The position numbers and the translations under genes are program-made. Of a stretch of DNA of 64,000 bases, positions 11,301 to 22,802 are shown one piece after another (within the stretch, counting starts at the first letter, position 1; every line of letters starts with the position of its first letter). The DNA is from Isoetes taiwanensis (Eukaryota > Streptophyta > Lycopodiopsida > Isoetales > Isoetaceae), in contig JAJEKV010000032.1 of NCBI GenBank assembly GCA_021234155.1, forward strand, positions 10,792,099-10,856,098, given 5' to 3'. Under the pieces are notes generated by a model, which was not told the origin of the DNA, made no database searches, and saw nothing but the letters and a program-made list of their open reading frames with translations.

Positions 11301-14300
11301 CCCGGACCCTAAAATCCCCCTGAAGCTGCTTGCCCCGAATTTCCTCTCCCCAAGGCCCCAGGGACTGACGAGCCACCTCCCCTCCTGAATCGCGATTTGA
11401 CTCGCCAATGGACTCGAACGTCGACGTTGCCACAGGAACCAAGTTCCAGGGCGAAGACCACCGACCTCCAAGAAGCGCCAAAGTAGCTCACTTCCATCAC
11501 ACTTTCGTAGTCAATTGGCCTAGGATGTGGATGCGGGATACCGTCGTGGAAGGCGTGGAGTGTTTCTTTCTTTTGCAAAACCGACCTTGTAACTTGCTCC
11601 CTAGGGTAATTTCGCCATTAGGACGATTTGGCAGGGTTGATTTTGCCATTCCGAGCCTCCCCGGTGCCCGAACGACAAGACATCGCGGTTTCTACAAGGT
11701 CGACCTCGGGGCCCCGCTACGGCTTGACAAGTTCTCCTGACCGACTGAATCTTTTGGGCCTTCCCAAGAGGGGCTCCCCGAATGGAGGATCCAACGGCCG
11801 GATAGGGGAACCGGCTCCGGAGGGTGGTCATTAGCTGCAGCCTCCCTCGGGGAGCCGCCAGAAGGGCTGCCTCGGGGAACGTTTTTTGATCCCGCCTCTT
11901 GGGGTCGGGGACTCTCCCCTCTTGTGAGGGATCCCCCGCAAGGTCCTGGGCCTCGCTTGACTTGGGGAAGGGTGCCAGCTCTGTTGCCCTGCAACGGGCT
12001 GCCCCGACTGCTCTAATGCTAACCCTTTGACCTAGACCTTCTCCTAAAAATTTAGAAAAATTGGGTGTGGCCGGAGATGGGTTAGGAATCTAGCCGGCAA
12101 AAAAATCAGAATTTATTTTCGCACAATGCATTAATTGCGAATTTATGAATGTCTTGCCACCGCAAAAGCGCCCCCGACTTCTACTTGCCACATCGGGAGG
12201 AGGACAGGCCCAAACTCCGCTCCGCCGGTTCCCTTGCTCCAGATTCCGGCTGCAGCTCGGCCAGGTCCCAAGTGCAATGGACCAAGTCTCCCCCAAAACG
12301 CAAACCCTTCTAGAACCCGGCAACCCACTGGGGTTTACGTTTTGGAGGCCCTCTCCTTGTCGATTCAAAGGGACCTTGCGCGCGTGACTTGACGATGGAG
12401 TGGGGGGTGTTGACGCCGTGAGCACGGACCCTAAAATCCCGAAGCCGCTTGCCCCGTTTCCTCTCCCCAAGGCTTAGGGGGGGACTGACGCTTACCTCCC
12501 CTCTCGGGAATTGCGATTTGACTCGCCAATGGACTTTAACGCCGACGTTGCCAGGGGGACCAAGTTCCGTGGCTGTAAGACCACCCGACCTCCAAGAAGC
12601 GCCAAAGTAGCTCACTTCCATCACACTCGTAGTCAATTGGCCTAGGATGTGGATGCGGGGATACCGTCCGTGGAGGGCGTGAGTGTTTCTTTCTTTGCAA
12701 AACCGACCTTGTAACTTGCTCCCTAGGGTAATTTCGCCATTCCTGACGGTTTTAGGTGGTCGCATTTGCTATTCTCGAGCCTCCCGTGCCCTAACGACAA
12801 GACAACACCCCGGTTTCTACAAGGCCGACACTCGGGACGCCCGCGGTTTGACAAGTTCTCGGGACCGACACGGAATCTTTTGGGCCTTCCCCAAGAGGGG
12901 CCCTCAACGGAGGATCCAAACGGCCGGATAGGGGAACGGGCCCGGAGGGTGGTCATTAGCGTGGAGCCCCGGGGAGCGCGAGGGAAGAAGGGGCTGCCTC
13001 GGGAACTTTTGGATCCCGCCTCTTGGGGTCAGGACTCTCCCCTCTTGTGAGGGATTTTGCAAGGTCGGCCTCGCTTGACTTGGGAAGGGTGCCATTTCGG
13101 TTGCCCCGCAACGGGCTGCCCCGACCGCTCTAATGCTAACCCTTTGACCTAGACCTTCTCCTAAAAATTTAGAAAAATTGGGTCGTAGGCCGAAATGGAT
13201 TAGGATTCCAGGTGGCAAAAAATCAGAATTTATTTTCGCACAATGCATTAATTGCGAATTTATGAATGTCTTGCCATCGCAAAAGCCCTCGACTTCTACT
13301 CTTGCCACATCGGAGGAGGACAGGCCCAAACTCCGTCCGCCGGGCAGTTCCCCTTGCTCCGTATTCTCGGCTGCAGCTTCTCGCCAGGTCCCAAGTGCAA
13401 CAGACCAAGCCCCGCCCCCCAAAGCGCAAACCCTTCTAGAACCCGCAACCCACAGGGGTTTACGCTTTTGGAGGCCCTCTCCTTGTCCCGATTCCGGTAG
13501 GGACCTTGGCCGCGTGACTTGACGTGCGGGAGTGGGGGGTGTTGGCCTTGAGCACGGACCCTAAAATCCCCCGAAGTCGCTTGCCCCGAATTTCCTCTCC
13601 CCAGGCCACGGGGGCCGGACGGGCTGACCTCCCTCTCAGGGATCGCGATTTGACTCGCCAATGGACTCACAACGTCGACGTTGCCACAGGAACCAAGTTC
13701 CGCGGGCTGAAGACCACCCGACCTCCAAGAAGCCAAAGTAGCTCACTTCCATCACACTCATAGTCAATTGGCCTAGGATGTGGATGCGGGATCTTGTCGT
13801 GGAAGGCGTGAGTGTTTCTTTCTTTTGCAAAACCGACCTTGTAACTTGCTCCCTAGGGTAATTTCGCCATTCGGACGATTTGGCAGGGTCGATTTGCCAT
13901 TCGAGCCTCCCCGTCCCGAACGACAAGACATCTGCGCGGTTTCTACAAGGCCGACCTCGGGACCTGCGGTTTGACAAGTTCTCGGGACCGATCTCGGAAT
14001 CTTTGGGCCTTCCCCGAAGAGGGGGCCCCGAACGGAGGATCCAACGGCCGGATAGGGGAAACTGGCTCCGGGAGGGTGGTCATTAAAGCGTCTGGCCCCC
14101 GGGGAGCGCGGTGAAGGGCTGCCTCGGGGAACTTTTTGATCCCGCCTCTTGGGGTCCGGGACTCTCCCCTCTTGTGAGGGATCGCTGCAAGGTCCTGGCC
14201 TCGCTTGACTTGGGGAAGGGTGCCGGCCGGTTGCCCCGCAACGGGCTGCCCCGACCGCTCTAATGCTAACCCTTTGACCTAGACCTTCTCCAAAATTTAG

Positions 14301-15945
14301 AAAATTGGCTGTGTCTTTGGAAATGGATTAGGATTCCGGTGGCAAAAAAATCAGAATTTATTTTCGTACAATGCATTAATTGCGAATTTATGAATGTCTT
14401 GCCAAAAGCCCCCGACTTCTACTTGCCACATCGGGAGGAGGACAGGCCCAAACTCCGCTCCGTCCGGGTTCCCCTTGCTCCGTATTCTCGGTTGAAGCCC
14501 CGGGCCAGGTCCCAAGTGCAACAGACCAAGTCCCCGCCCCCAAAACGCAAACCCTTCTAGAACCTCGCAACCCGCTGTGGTTTACGTTTTGGAGGCCCTC
14601 TCCTTGTCGGATTCGGGCGGGACCTTTGCGCCGTGACTTGACGTGGAGTGGGGGTGTTGACGCCAGAGCACGGACCCTAAAATCCCCCGAAGCCGCTGTC
14701 CCGAATTTCCTCTCCCCAAGGCCCGGGGACGGGACCTGACGGGCGACCTCCCCTCTCCTGAATTGCGATTTGACTCGCCAATGGACTTAACGCCGACGTT
14801 GCCCCGGGGACCAAGTTCCGTGGGTTGTAAGACCACCCGACCTCCAAGAAGCGCCAAAGTAGCTCACTTCCATCACACTCGTAGTCAATTGGCCTAGGAT
14901 GTGGATGCGGGATATCTTGTCGTGGAGGGCGGAGTGTTTCTTTTCTTTTTGCAAAACCGACCTTGTAACTTGCTCCCTAGGGTAATTTCGCCATTCGGAC
15001 GAGACGGCAGGGTCGATTTGCTATTCCGGAGCCTCCGGTGCGTCCGAACGACAAGACATCACTTGGTTTCTACAAGGCCGACCTCAGGACGCCCACGGGT
15101 TTGACAAGTTCTCGGGACCGATCACGGAATCTTTGGGCCTTCCAAAGAGGGGCCCTGAACGGAGGATCCAACGGTCGGATAGGGGAACCGGCCGGGGAGG
15201 GTGGTCATTAGCGTGGAGCCCTGGGGGAGCCGCCAGGAAGGGCTGCGGGAACTTTTTTGGATCAGCCTCTTGGGGTCCGGACTCTCCCTCTTGTGAGGGA
15301 TCGCTGCAAGGTCCCCGGCCTCGCGTTTGACTTGGGGAAGGGTGCCGGCTTCGATTTGCCCCCGCAACCCGCCGAAGCGACCGCTCTAATGCTAACCCTT
15401 TGACCTAGACCTTCTCCTAAAATTTAGAAAATTGGGCTGTGTGCTGGAAATGGATTAGATTCCAGCTGGCAAAAATCAGAATTTATTTTCGTACAATGCA
15501 TTATTCTTAATTTATGAATGTCTTGCCAGAAAAGCCCCAGACTTCTACTTGCTACATCGGAGGAGGAGGACAGCCCAAACTCCGCTCCGTCAGTTCCCCT
15601 TGCTCCGCATTCCCGGCTGCGGCTTCGGCCAGTCCCAAGTGCAACAGACCAAGTCTCGGCCCCAAAACGCCAAACCCTTCTAGAACCCGCAACCCACGGG
15701 GTTTACGTTTTTGGAGGCCCTCTCCTTTGTCGATTCAAAGGACCTTGCGCGGATTTGACGATGGAGTGGGGGGTGTTGGACGAGCAGCCGGACCCTAAAA
15801 TCCCGAAGCGCGCTGAATTTCCTCTCTCCCCAAGGCCCCGGGGACGGGCGCCCTCCCTCTCCGGAGCTGCGATTTGGCTCTGCCAATGGACTCAGAACGT
15901 CGACTTGCCCTGGGGACCAAGTTCTGTGACCAGAAGACCACTCAT

Positions 15946-16640
15946 GTTCACCCAACTAAGAAATGTGTTTTAAACGTCGGTAATGCGTCCGTCAGATGCG
16001 GCGTCAATACGTCGCATCGGCGTATTTGGTTATAGCGGCGATGGTTTAACTATTTTTATTTTTTGTTGTGTACATGTTTGATACTGGGGCATGTTTGAGC
16101 CTAGACAATGCTTGAGCCTAAGAGGCTTGTTTGAACCTAGGTAGCATGTTCGACCCTAAGGGAAATGCAACGCCTACACGTTCAACGTCTATAGGCTCCT
16201 CATGCTTCACTCTATGTATTTGGACTTGTTCACCCTACAAAATACCATTATTATTATCTGTTTGAAAGGTAGAGCGTTGATCCACAAATGTAAAAGCTAG
16301 TGGATAGCATCAAATTAAGCAATGATCAGGTTAACTTGGTGGTGGCACTGGTTTAAGGTTAGAGAAAATCGGAAGTAACTAAGATACCATTGAAGACTCT
16401 TTGCATGTTCTAGTCTAGAGGCAATGCTTGAGCCTATGTGGCTTCTTTGAGCCCATGTTCCAGCCGTTCTTTATTCCTCCGATATAATGTATACCAAAAG
16501 GGGGGGGGGGGGAGAAAAAGAATTGAATTGAATGGGTTTTTATTGCACACGAAGACCAATAGACATAGCCTATGAGAAGGATTGCACTGAGGATGTGCAT
16601 AATATTTGACATATAGAATTTAATGATCGTCTCCTCTAGG
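15946..16640. other. Non-coding junction: TE subterminal-like sequence and short repeats
   Basis: At 15960-16065 the sequence resembles the block at 1139-1195 in direct orientation, sharing GTTATAGCG and the T-rich tail. At 16085-16150 the word TTGAGCCTA(A/G)G repeats at roughly 22-base spacing and returns near 16428. A run of about 13 G lies at 16500-16512. No coding sequence is supported. Confidence 0.5.
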
Positions 16641-16644
16641 TGCT

Positions 16645-17290
16645 AACTAGGAGTCGTCATTGTTAGCATTGCCAACATTTGTATTAAAATGCCTGAAGTA
16701 CATCTGTATTTCGTGGAATTGATCTGGTGTAAGATCTTTTGCATGAGAGTTTGGTGGTCCAACCTCTTGATGCTCGTTTTCCGTGAGTTTGAATGCCTTG
16801 ATCCGCCGGAGGGCTCTTGGGACGTTATTGACTCCTCTAGCACAACACCTTGGAATATTGGGCGCCGGTGTAGTTTGTATGATAAACCACCATGTTGGGT
16901 CTTGTCGATCGGTAAAAAGAAAAAATCTGGTCAAAGAAGCTGGACGTGAGATTGATATTGATGGTCTAAATTTTGAAGTGGATATGTGTATGTGTGTACC
17001 ATTTCACGGTTATGCGGAAGGACAAGCGTCTCACTACCAGGGTACATCTTGCTAGAGTTGACAGCGAAAAAGCCACTTGTTCTATCATACTTTACTGTAG
17101 GCCTGGCCCCCCTTAATTGAAGGTCAAACCAATCGACATCGAATATGAAGGTCTTAAAATTGCCACCAACATCCACCTCCATTATAGTCTTTAACCTCCC
17201 GGACCCAATCACGGTGGCTTCCCCGACGGTCACGATCGGCAACACTTGATTGAAACTCCATCGTGAATGATGCCATGACTCATGATCCAC
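16645..17290 (-). pseudogene. CACTA transposase C-terminal part (DUF4216 region)
   Basis: Two minus-strand frames resemble the DUF4216 region found downstream of Tnp2 in plant CACTA proteins. One (17290-16931) holds FIFDVDWFDLQLRG followed by a Lys/Tyr-rich strand and a SETLVLPHN-type segment, where the family has a hydrophobic F.CDWF motif. The next (16934-16645) begins RFFLFTDRQDPTWWF, the site of the family's F(Y/F)..D...NW motif, and runs to an Asn/Asp-rich end and a stop. The two pieces sit in different frames, so the gene is broken between them. In intact elements this region belongs to the transposase; its biochemical role is not established. Confidence 0.7.
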
Positions 17291-17649
17291 AAGTCTTCCG
17301 GTATGTCAAGAGAACTCACCGCGATAGTGGGTCCCATGCCACCATATCGAGGAGTAAGATATATACTGTCAAAAGCACCATTAATGTCAATAGATACAAT
17401 AACATCAAAAGAAAATACTCGATTTCGACATCAACATAATTTGTTGCAACTACCTTTTTCATGACACCTTGTGCGTATGCCCATTCCGTAGCTGTAATAT
17501 ACTCCCCCTTGTGATATGCATCGGTCAAAGCCTGTAGTACCCATTCTCTTTCCATCTTGTCCGGCAAGGGTTCATATCCATCAGGGTACGGGGCTCGTCT
17601 ATTATGTCGTCTCCATTCATGCCTCTTCTCTTCCATTTCTTCCTTTATG

Positions 17650-18110
17650 CGTTCTCATAACGAAAGCAATCCATTTTGCCATTGGTGCGAATTGTAAAGA
17701 AGAAATTGATTAACCTTAATGATCATATCGGTGAAATGACTTCTGCATACCATTGCCTTCGCCACTACCCCCACAATCTTCGTCCCCTTCATCACTCCAT
17801 AAGCGAGGTGCATCCGGATGGATATGAGGAAATATATTCTCATCATATAGAAAAGTGACTCTTTTTCGCAAGCCATCCCTCTCGCCATACTACCTTCGGG
17901 GACGTGCTCTTTGACGCACCATATCCTTCAATACCTTCATAAACCTTTCCAAGAAAAAAAACATCCATCTGGCGGCATATGCGGTCCCATGAGCTCCACT
18001 TCCTCAATAAGATGTACCAAAAGATGGGTTTGACTGTCAAGAAAGCTCGTAGGAAACTCCTTCTCCAACAAGCAACATGCCTCGCCATTTTCACTTTCAT
18101 CTCTTCAATT
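17650..18110 (-). pseudogene. CACTA transposase DUF4218 remnant
   Basis: The minus strand around 18100-17850 reads, across frameshifts, a segment on a Cys followed by LLEKEFPTSFLDSQTH, then HLIEEVELMGP, a W.F.ERFMKVLKD stretch and RQRARPEGSMARG. This is the DUF4218 pattern (LEK.FPP.FFD...HL..HL..E....GPV..RWMYP.ER.....K..V.N...PEG) found immediately after Tnp2 in plant CACTA elements. Several single-base shifts are needed to join the parts, so it cannot make the protein. Assignment to the family is confident; coordinates are approximate. Confidence 0.75.
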
Positions 18111-20400
18111 TAGATCTTTCGGTATAGTTTTTTACACATCCACCTATGAGGTCCAAAACAAAAAACTTAGCCACAAATAAAATAGGCGGGGAGCACTAAA
18201 TCAACATGGGTAACAACCTTATGACCTTTGATAGGGCACTTATTGCCTCCAATGGTCCCTTGTCTAAAACTCCCTAAAGGTCAGGGGCATGAAGAATCGC
18301 ATGATCCAAACACCAAATATAAGTTATGGGTTACATTTTATAGTAGTGCATATATATGTGGACTTCAATTGCTTACATGCAAGAACTTATGCCGGTCATG
18401 GGACTTTAAACCCGGTCAGCTCCCCCACTACTTGTGAATGCGGTTCTAATGATTGCATGTAACGGTTGGTGTTCTAAGGGCCCTTAAATCATCATAAATA
18501 GCTCGATGGTCAGCCCTAGCAATAACCCATTTTGCGGAGGAAGTGGTTGCCCTTCACCTCGGATCCATGCCTCTTTCTTTGTATTACTTACCTTAAGGTC
18601 CATCCCGGCATTTGTTGTGTCTTTTGACCAAATACATGCTTCCATAAAGAGTTTCCCACGTTCTTGAAGATATGCGCCGGGTCTAAAAGGTGTTGAATCG
18701 GTAGGGTCGGTCCAATATGGTAGTCTATAAAAGCAGACTTCCTTTTCATATTGGCGATAAAGACTTCCTCCTCATGGCTTCCTCGCCACCACCTGTATAA
18801 TTCCTCATCCTCCTTTGTCTAGGTCGGACTCACGACCTCCTCATTCTGCAGTGCCCCCCCGGATTTCCCCTTGCGGATTTTTCCCCTCTTCCTTCTTATC
18901 CCAAGCGCTCACCCCATTTCTCGTATGGTAATTACGCTTGGTGGTTGTATAGTCTGATTACCACCGAATTGTGCACGCTTGCGACGGAGGGGTGCGTGAG
19001 CGGCAAATACTTCCTAAAACCCTCGTATACTACTTTCTTGGATGCTTAGAGTGGCGGTGCTGCAACTTTTCCCCACATATCATGCAAGGGAAGTGCCCCG
19101 ATGTCTTAAACCCGTAACACTCGGCAAACCGGAAAGTCATGCATAGTCCACAATAGTATACCTCTAAGATTAAAAAACGTCATTTTATGGGCATCGAGAC
19201 CTGAATACCGTGTTCCACAAAGGGAGTAACTCATCCACAATTTATTCTTAGGTACACATCTAAATTACTTGGTTTTTTCTTCCCGTGTATCAATAAAGTC
19301 ATCATAATGTGCCCACTCTTCATCAACAACCATGGGGTATGTTGTAGTTCACTATCATCATCGCCATGTAGACCATGCAATCGATTGTGTACCATATGGG
19401 TTTACGCCATCGGTGGCGGGCCCAAACGCACGTTACGTGGTTTCTTTCCAAAGTCAGGCCATGTCGCATCGACATGCTTCCAAGCTACTGCACTGTCGCT
19501 CGGGACTCGCATCACATCATCACTAGATGCATGTGTAGCCGTGAAGTCCATTAGGCTAGCCAATGTCTTGCAACGGAACATCAACTTTAACCTATAGAAT
19601 AAATTATAGGCAACATATAAGTACCGAAAATAAGTGAATTTACAACTATTTGTAAGAAGTGGTGATGCATATACCTTGGGATTATTGGAAAGTGTCGAAT
19701 AACCTTCTGAGGTACCGTTTTTCCCTTTAGGTCATTCCTGTATCTCGGTTCATTACATACGAGACAATGAGTGGACTTCTCATGCTTTCGGCAGGGGGAT
19801 AGAAGATCATACAATCATTTGGACATGCATGTATGACTTTATAACCAAGGCCGGTCGCTTGAATCATTTTCTTAACTTGAGATCCAGCCGGTAGGCATAT
19901 TGTTCTTCTCCCGGAAGGATCTTTCGTGCAATAACCTGCGCATCTAAGAGTGGTAAGATAAAAGATGGAGATGGTGGTAAGATAGAAAGACTTGATAAGT
20001 ATGTCACCTCAATAGAGCAGAGACACTTGCATTGCTCCACTTGAACTTGGTTTGGAGATTGAGAATTAGCGAAGCTTGCCGACAAAGCGAGAGGTTCGAG
20101 ACGCAGGAAATAACTGCGTTTCTGCTTCGATAACAATAGGGTCATCGTCAGTACGACCAATCCTCGAAGGGTATCCAACATCTTCTACCATATCCTCTCC
20201 ACCACCATCCTCGACATCATCTAAATCAATATCGGGTAATTCTTGAAGCGTGCAACATATCGAGCATCTTTTTCGTCCGCGAAAGACTTCGTTCTCGGGT
20301 TAAATCAATAGTTTCATCCTCTTCATATTGATCGTGACAATATCTTCATATTGGTGCGCCCGGCTTGAAATTCACGACGATAGGTTTCCCTTTACTGTAA
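18110..20400 (-). pseudogene. CACTA transposase core (Tnp2) remnant
   Basis: Minus-strand pieces match the order of Tnp2. They are: GLGYKVIHACPNDC at about 19860-19810 (family: LG..Y..I..CPN.C), CLVCNEPRYRND with KTVPQKVIRHFPIIPR at about 19760-19680 (family: C..C...RY......PQKVLRYFPL.PR), MRVPSDSAVAWKHVDATWPDF then PRNVRLG at about 19520-19420 (family: HP.DS.AW...D...P.FA..PRNVRLGL.TDG), and the KSHD piece near 18400. Stops and frameshifts separate every piece. In a live element this protein binds the ends and cuts the transposon; this copy is dead. Confidence 0.8.
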
Positions 20401-20459
20401 CTTAGAACTAATGGATCGGGATGGAGACCTCTCAATGAGTTCATTAAACAGGAGTAACA

Positions 20460-21140
20460 TATTAACCATCATGTCAAATAATGTAATAAGTATAAAATAC
20501 ATACAACCATTTGTATAGACTCACGAATGACAAAAAACATATTAAAAAAAAAAAACCTCTTTATTCCTTTTTTTAGTACAACAATACTATTGTTCCATCT
20601 CAAATGGGAGAGGTCTATCATAGCGATAGTTGATAAATAACTCATCTCCAATGTTTATGCTTTTAATAGCACACACCATGATATATCTGCTTTTTACAGA
20701 TCTTGTAAAAAAATCTTCCTCCCCTCCTTGACACTCTAAAAATTCACAATTGCATCGCTCACGGTTGTCAATAGAACTGTTGATGAACCCTGCAATATTG
20801 CCATGAACCCCTGGCCCAGGCCATCAATAAACTTCAACTCCTCATCACATGCCCCCACAGCAATCGACGCAGCATTGGAATTCATTCCATAAATCCTCAT
20901 ACGCCAAGCATATTTAGTCAAAGTTTGCCAAGTTTTCCAATCGTACTCGGGACCTGCATATGGCATTAATGGAATGTGGGTATCTCGCTCCCACTTCTAT
21001 CGGCGTGTTTGGGAGATAAAGGCGAATCGGAAACTACGGACAAATGCGGCTCGCGCATAATGATGTATCTTCTTCCCCAATAAGCAAATTCTTGATCCAT
21101 GGGGATAGGTAAGTCCTCTGGCCACAAGCCAAATGTCTTC
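20460..21140. other. No supported gene; transposon interior
   Basis: This is AT-rich sequence with an A run near 20548 between the Tnp2 core and the N-terminal segment of the CACTA coding region. The short open frames (for example a 76-residue one at 20966-20736, minus) match nothing I recognise. Confidence 0.4.
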
Positions 21141-21439
21141 GCGATTGCCTAACAAAGGTCGGACTAATCTTTGCAATTCTTCAGAATTTCACGCATTTCG
21201 AGGCGGTGAGGCCAAGCGTTCTTGGGAAATGTCGCGACACATGCAATGTTCTCATGATTGTAGCCCTTCGTGTTCTTTCACGCTAGGGGAACACTCGGCG
21301 TTGAGCGGCACCCATCCACATTATTGATGAATCGGGTTACTGCTTTCGCAGTTTCATATGCCTCTATGGACAACATTAAACCAAAATCCACATCTAGTTT
21401 GGAGGAGACATCAGCATCATCTACCTACATATTTAGATA

Positions 21440-21694
21440 TCATAAACATCTTGAATATATACTTGAATTGGGAGAGATACTCTTAAAAAAAAAAAAAAAA
21501 ACAAATAATAATTGTATACCAACCTGATATCCATGACGAGCATCAGATCTGGTGGGTTGTTCAAATGTACCAAATCTTATCAGATGGTCTTCAACAACCG
21601 TTCTAAGTCGTCTCTTCAGCCCCATACATCTTTTACAATCGCAAACTATTTTGTCCCTCTGCCAATTACAAAAGGTAAGTACTATATACTGCAC
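21440..21694 (-). pseudogene. Transposase-associated (N-terminal) domain piece
   Basis: The minus frame contains CDCKRCMGLKRR followed by TVVEDHLIRFG and a ..RHG.Q segment. This resembles the transposase-associated domain at the start of plant CACTA transposases: a C.C..C cluster, then a helix ending in HL...GF, then W..HGE. It sits upstream (higher coordinates on the minus strand) of the Tnp2 remnants, as expected. A homopolymer run at about 21484-21500 and stops interrupt it. Confidence 0.6.
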
Positions 21695-21735
21695 AATAGT
21701 TTGAACGGCTGTGATAGATACAATATATGGTAGTA

Positions 21736-21789
21736 TAAACCCTAAACCCTAAACCCTAAACCCTAAACCCTAAACCCTAAATCCTAAAT
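21736..21789 (+). repeat. Interstitial plant telomere repeat (CCCTAAA)n
   Basis: About seven head-to-tail copies of CCCTAAA, the Arabidopsis-type plant telomere unit in C-strand orientation, ending with a mutated unit (TCCTAAA). The array is interstitial, inside the transposon region and directly beside a 110-bp repeat. Confidence 0.95.
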
Positions 21790-21794
21790 GGACA

Positions 21795-22085
21795 GAATTG
21801 GGCCCGGACACGTAGTCCTCTCCACTCAAGGTGAAGCCGACCATGCCCTTTCCCGAGTACGACCCTTATATAAGTTTCAATTTCAATAAAGATCTTTTGG
21901 AGACGCGCTAGCCCCGATACATAGAGTCCCCTCCACTCAAGGTGAAGTCGACATATGACCTTGACTACGCGACACCTCAATTTTGTAATCTACATTGTAC
22001 TTAGTAAGGTATGAAGGTGAGTTTGGGCCTGGCACACCTGGTCCTCTCCACTCAAGGTGGAGGCGACCGTGTCCTTGACCAAAAA
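21795..22085 (+). repeat. About 110-bp tandem repeat, three copies
   Basis: Three imperfect units start near 21797, 21907 and 22024. Each contains a CTCTCCACTCAAGGTG-like core (CCTCTCCACTCAAGGTGAAG in the first) followed by TCGAC or CGACC and CCTTGAC or CCTTTCC words. The array starts right after the telomere-like repeat. Confidence 0.85.
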
Positions 22086-22389
22086 CACCTGCGTTTTTTT
22101 TTTACTACTCGCAGTACACGTCCTCTCCTAGTTTATATATGTCTAGGCTACTAAATACAAGAATCAGTAACTTACATGTGACGGTTCCGCATATCCAGCC
22201 TCCCCTGGTGGTAAGACAACATCAATCTGTCTCCTGGCCATCTCCAGGCGTCGATCATGCCGATGACCATGGCGATCCATGTAGGGCAGCAACAAGTATA
22301 AGATATGGTTAAAAAGAAGAACACCAAAGGCGCTAGGCTGGAAGAGGAGCGAAAGAAAATAACAATGAATGCCGAGAAAAAAGTTGTTT

Positions 22390-22700
22390 ATATAGAAATC
22401 TGTAACGTCGCATGCGACGTGACGTCGCCGGCGACGTAGTGTCAACGGTCACATGCCAGGTCACCTACGACTTGGCAGTACACCTGGCAAGTACGTACAG
22501 ACGTGTCATACGTCGTGTAGACCACGTCGCATGCGACGTATAGTCAACGGTCAAAATCCAGGTCACATGCGACCTGGCAGTACACGTGGCGAGTACGTAC
22601 TGACGTGTCTTAGGTTCTGTAATGTCACATGACGTCGCATGCGACGTCTGACATTTGTCGTGACATTTGTCGTGACATTTGTCGGTTATGAAATTTATGT
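22390..22700. repeat. Palindrome-rich subterminal repeats of the CACTA element
   Basis: Copies of ACGTCGCATGCGACGT lie at 22405-22420, 22524-22539 and 22632-22647. A 101-bp direct duplication (starting at 22441 and 22542) shares GTCAACGGTCA, TGGCAGTACAC and GTACGTAC.GACGTGTC. Then GTGACATTTGTC repeats near 22655-22685. Dense short direct and inverted motifs are the hallmark of CACTA subterminal regions, where a transposon-encoded protein binds. Confidence 0.7.
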
Positions 22701-22802
22701 ATACCTATGCTGTTCTGAGCAACCTAAAATCTGAGCAAGTTTTGTGTAACAACCTAAAATCTGCATACCTCAAAACACTTGAACATAGCTTGATTAGCTG
22801 CA

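Larger units (their letters stand above)
2040..15945 (+). repeat. 1.12-kb GC-rich satellite array, about 12 units
   Basis: The landmark ATGCATTAATT..GAATTTATGAATGTCTT recurs near 2102, 3211, 4329, 5427, 6545, 7660, 8793, 9890, 11008, 12126, 13245, 14370 and 15496, a spacing of about 1.10-1.13 kb. Every full unit also has ACTTCTACTTGCCACATCGG, CCCTTCTAGAACC, GGTTTACG.TTTGGAGGCCC, GGACCCTAAAATCCC, CAATTGGCCTAGGATGTGG, CTCCCTAGGGTAATTTCG and GAGGGTGGTCATTAG. The long open frames inside units differ from copy to copy because of small indels, so they are not genes. The last unit stops at 15945. I do not recognise the unit as a known family. A centromeric or knob satellite, or amplified spacer, are possible origins. 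Confidence 0.95.
15960..22660 (-). mobile_element. Degenerate CACTA (En/Spm-type) DNA transposon
   Basis: The minus strand carries, in the normal order for a CACTA transposase, a transposase-associated zinc-finger-like segment (about 21650-21530), Tnp2 core remnants (about 20250-18200), DUF4218 (about 18100-17750) and DUF4216 with the acidic C-terminus (about 17290-16645). Palindrome-rich repeats flank it at 22390-22660 and 15960-16065, as in CACTA subterminal regions. I could not find matching CACTA terminal repeats at these ends, so the limits are approximate. The element is non-autonomous now because of many stops and frameshifts. Confidence 0.75.

Noticed and set aside
2083-15973. Dozens of open frames of 60-370 codons on both strands
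   Set aside because: They fall in the 1.12-kb satellite, change length and frame from unit to unit because of indels, and show no codon-level conservation.
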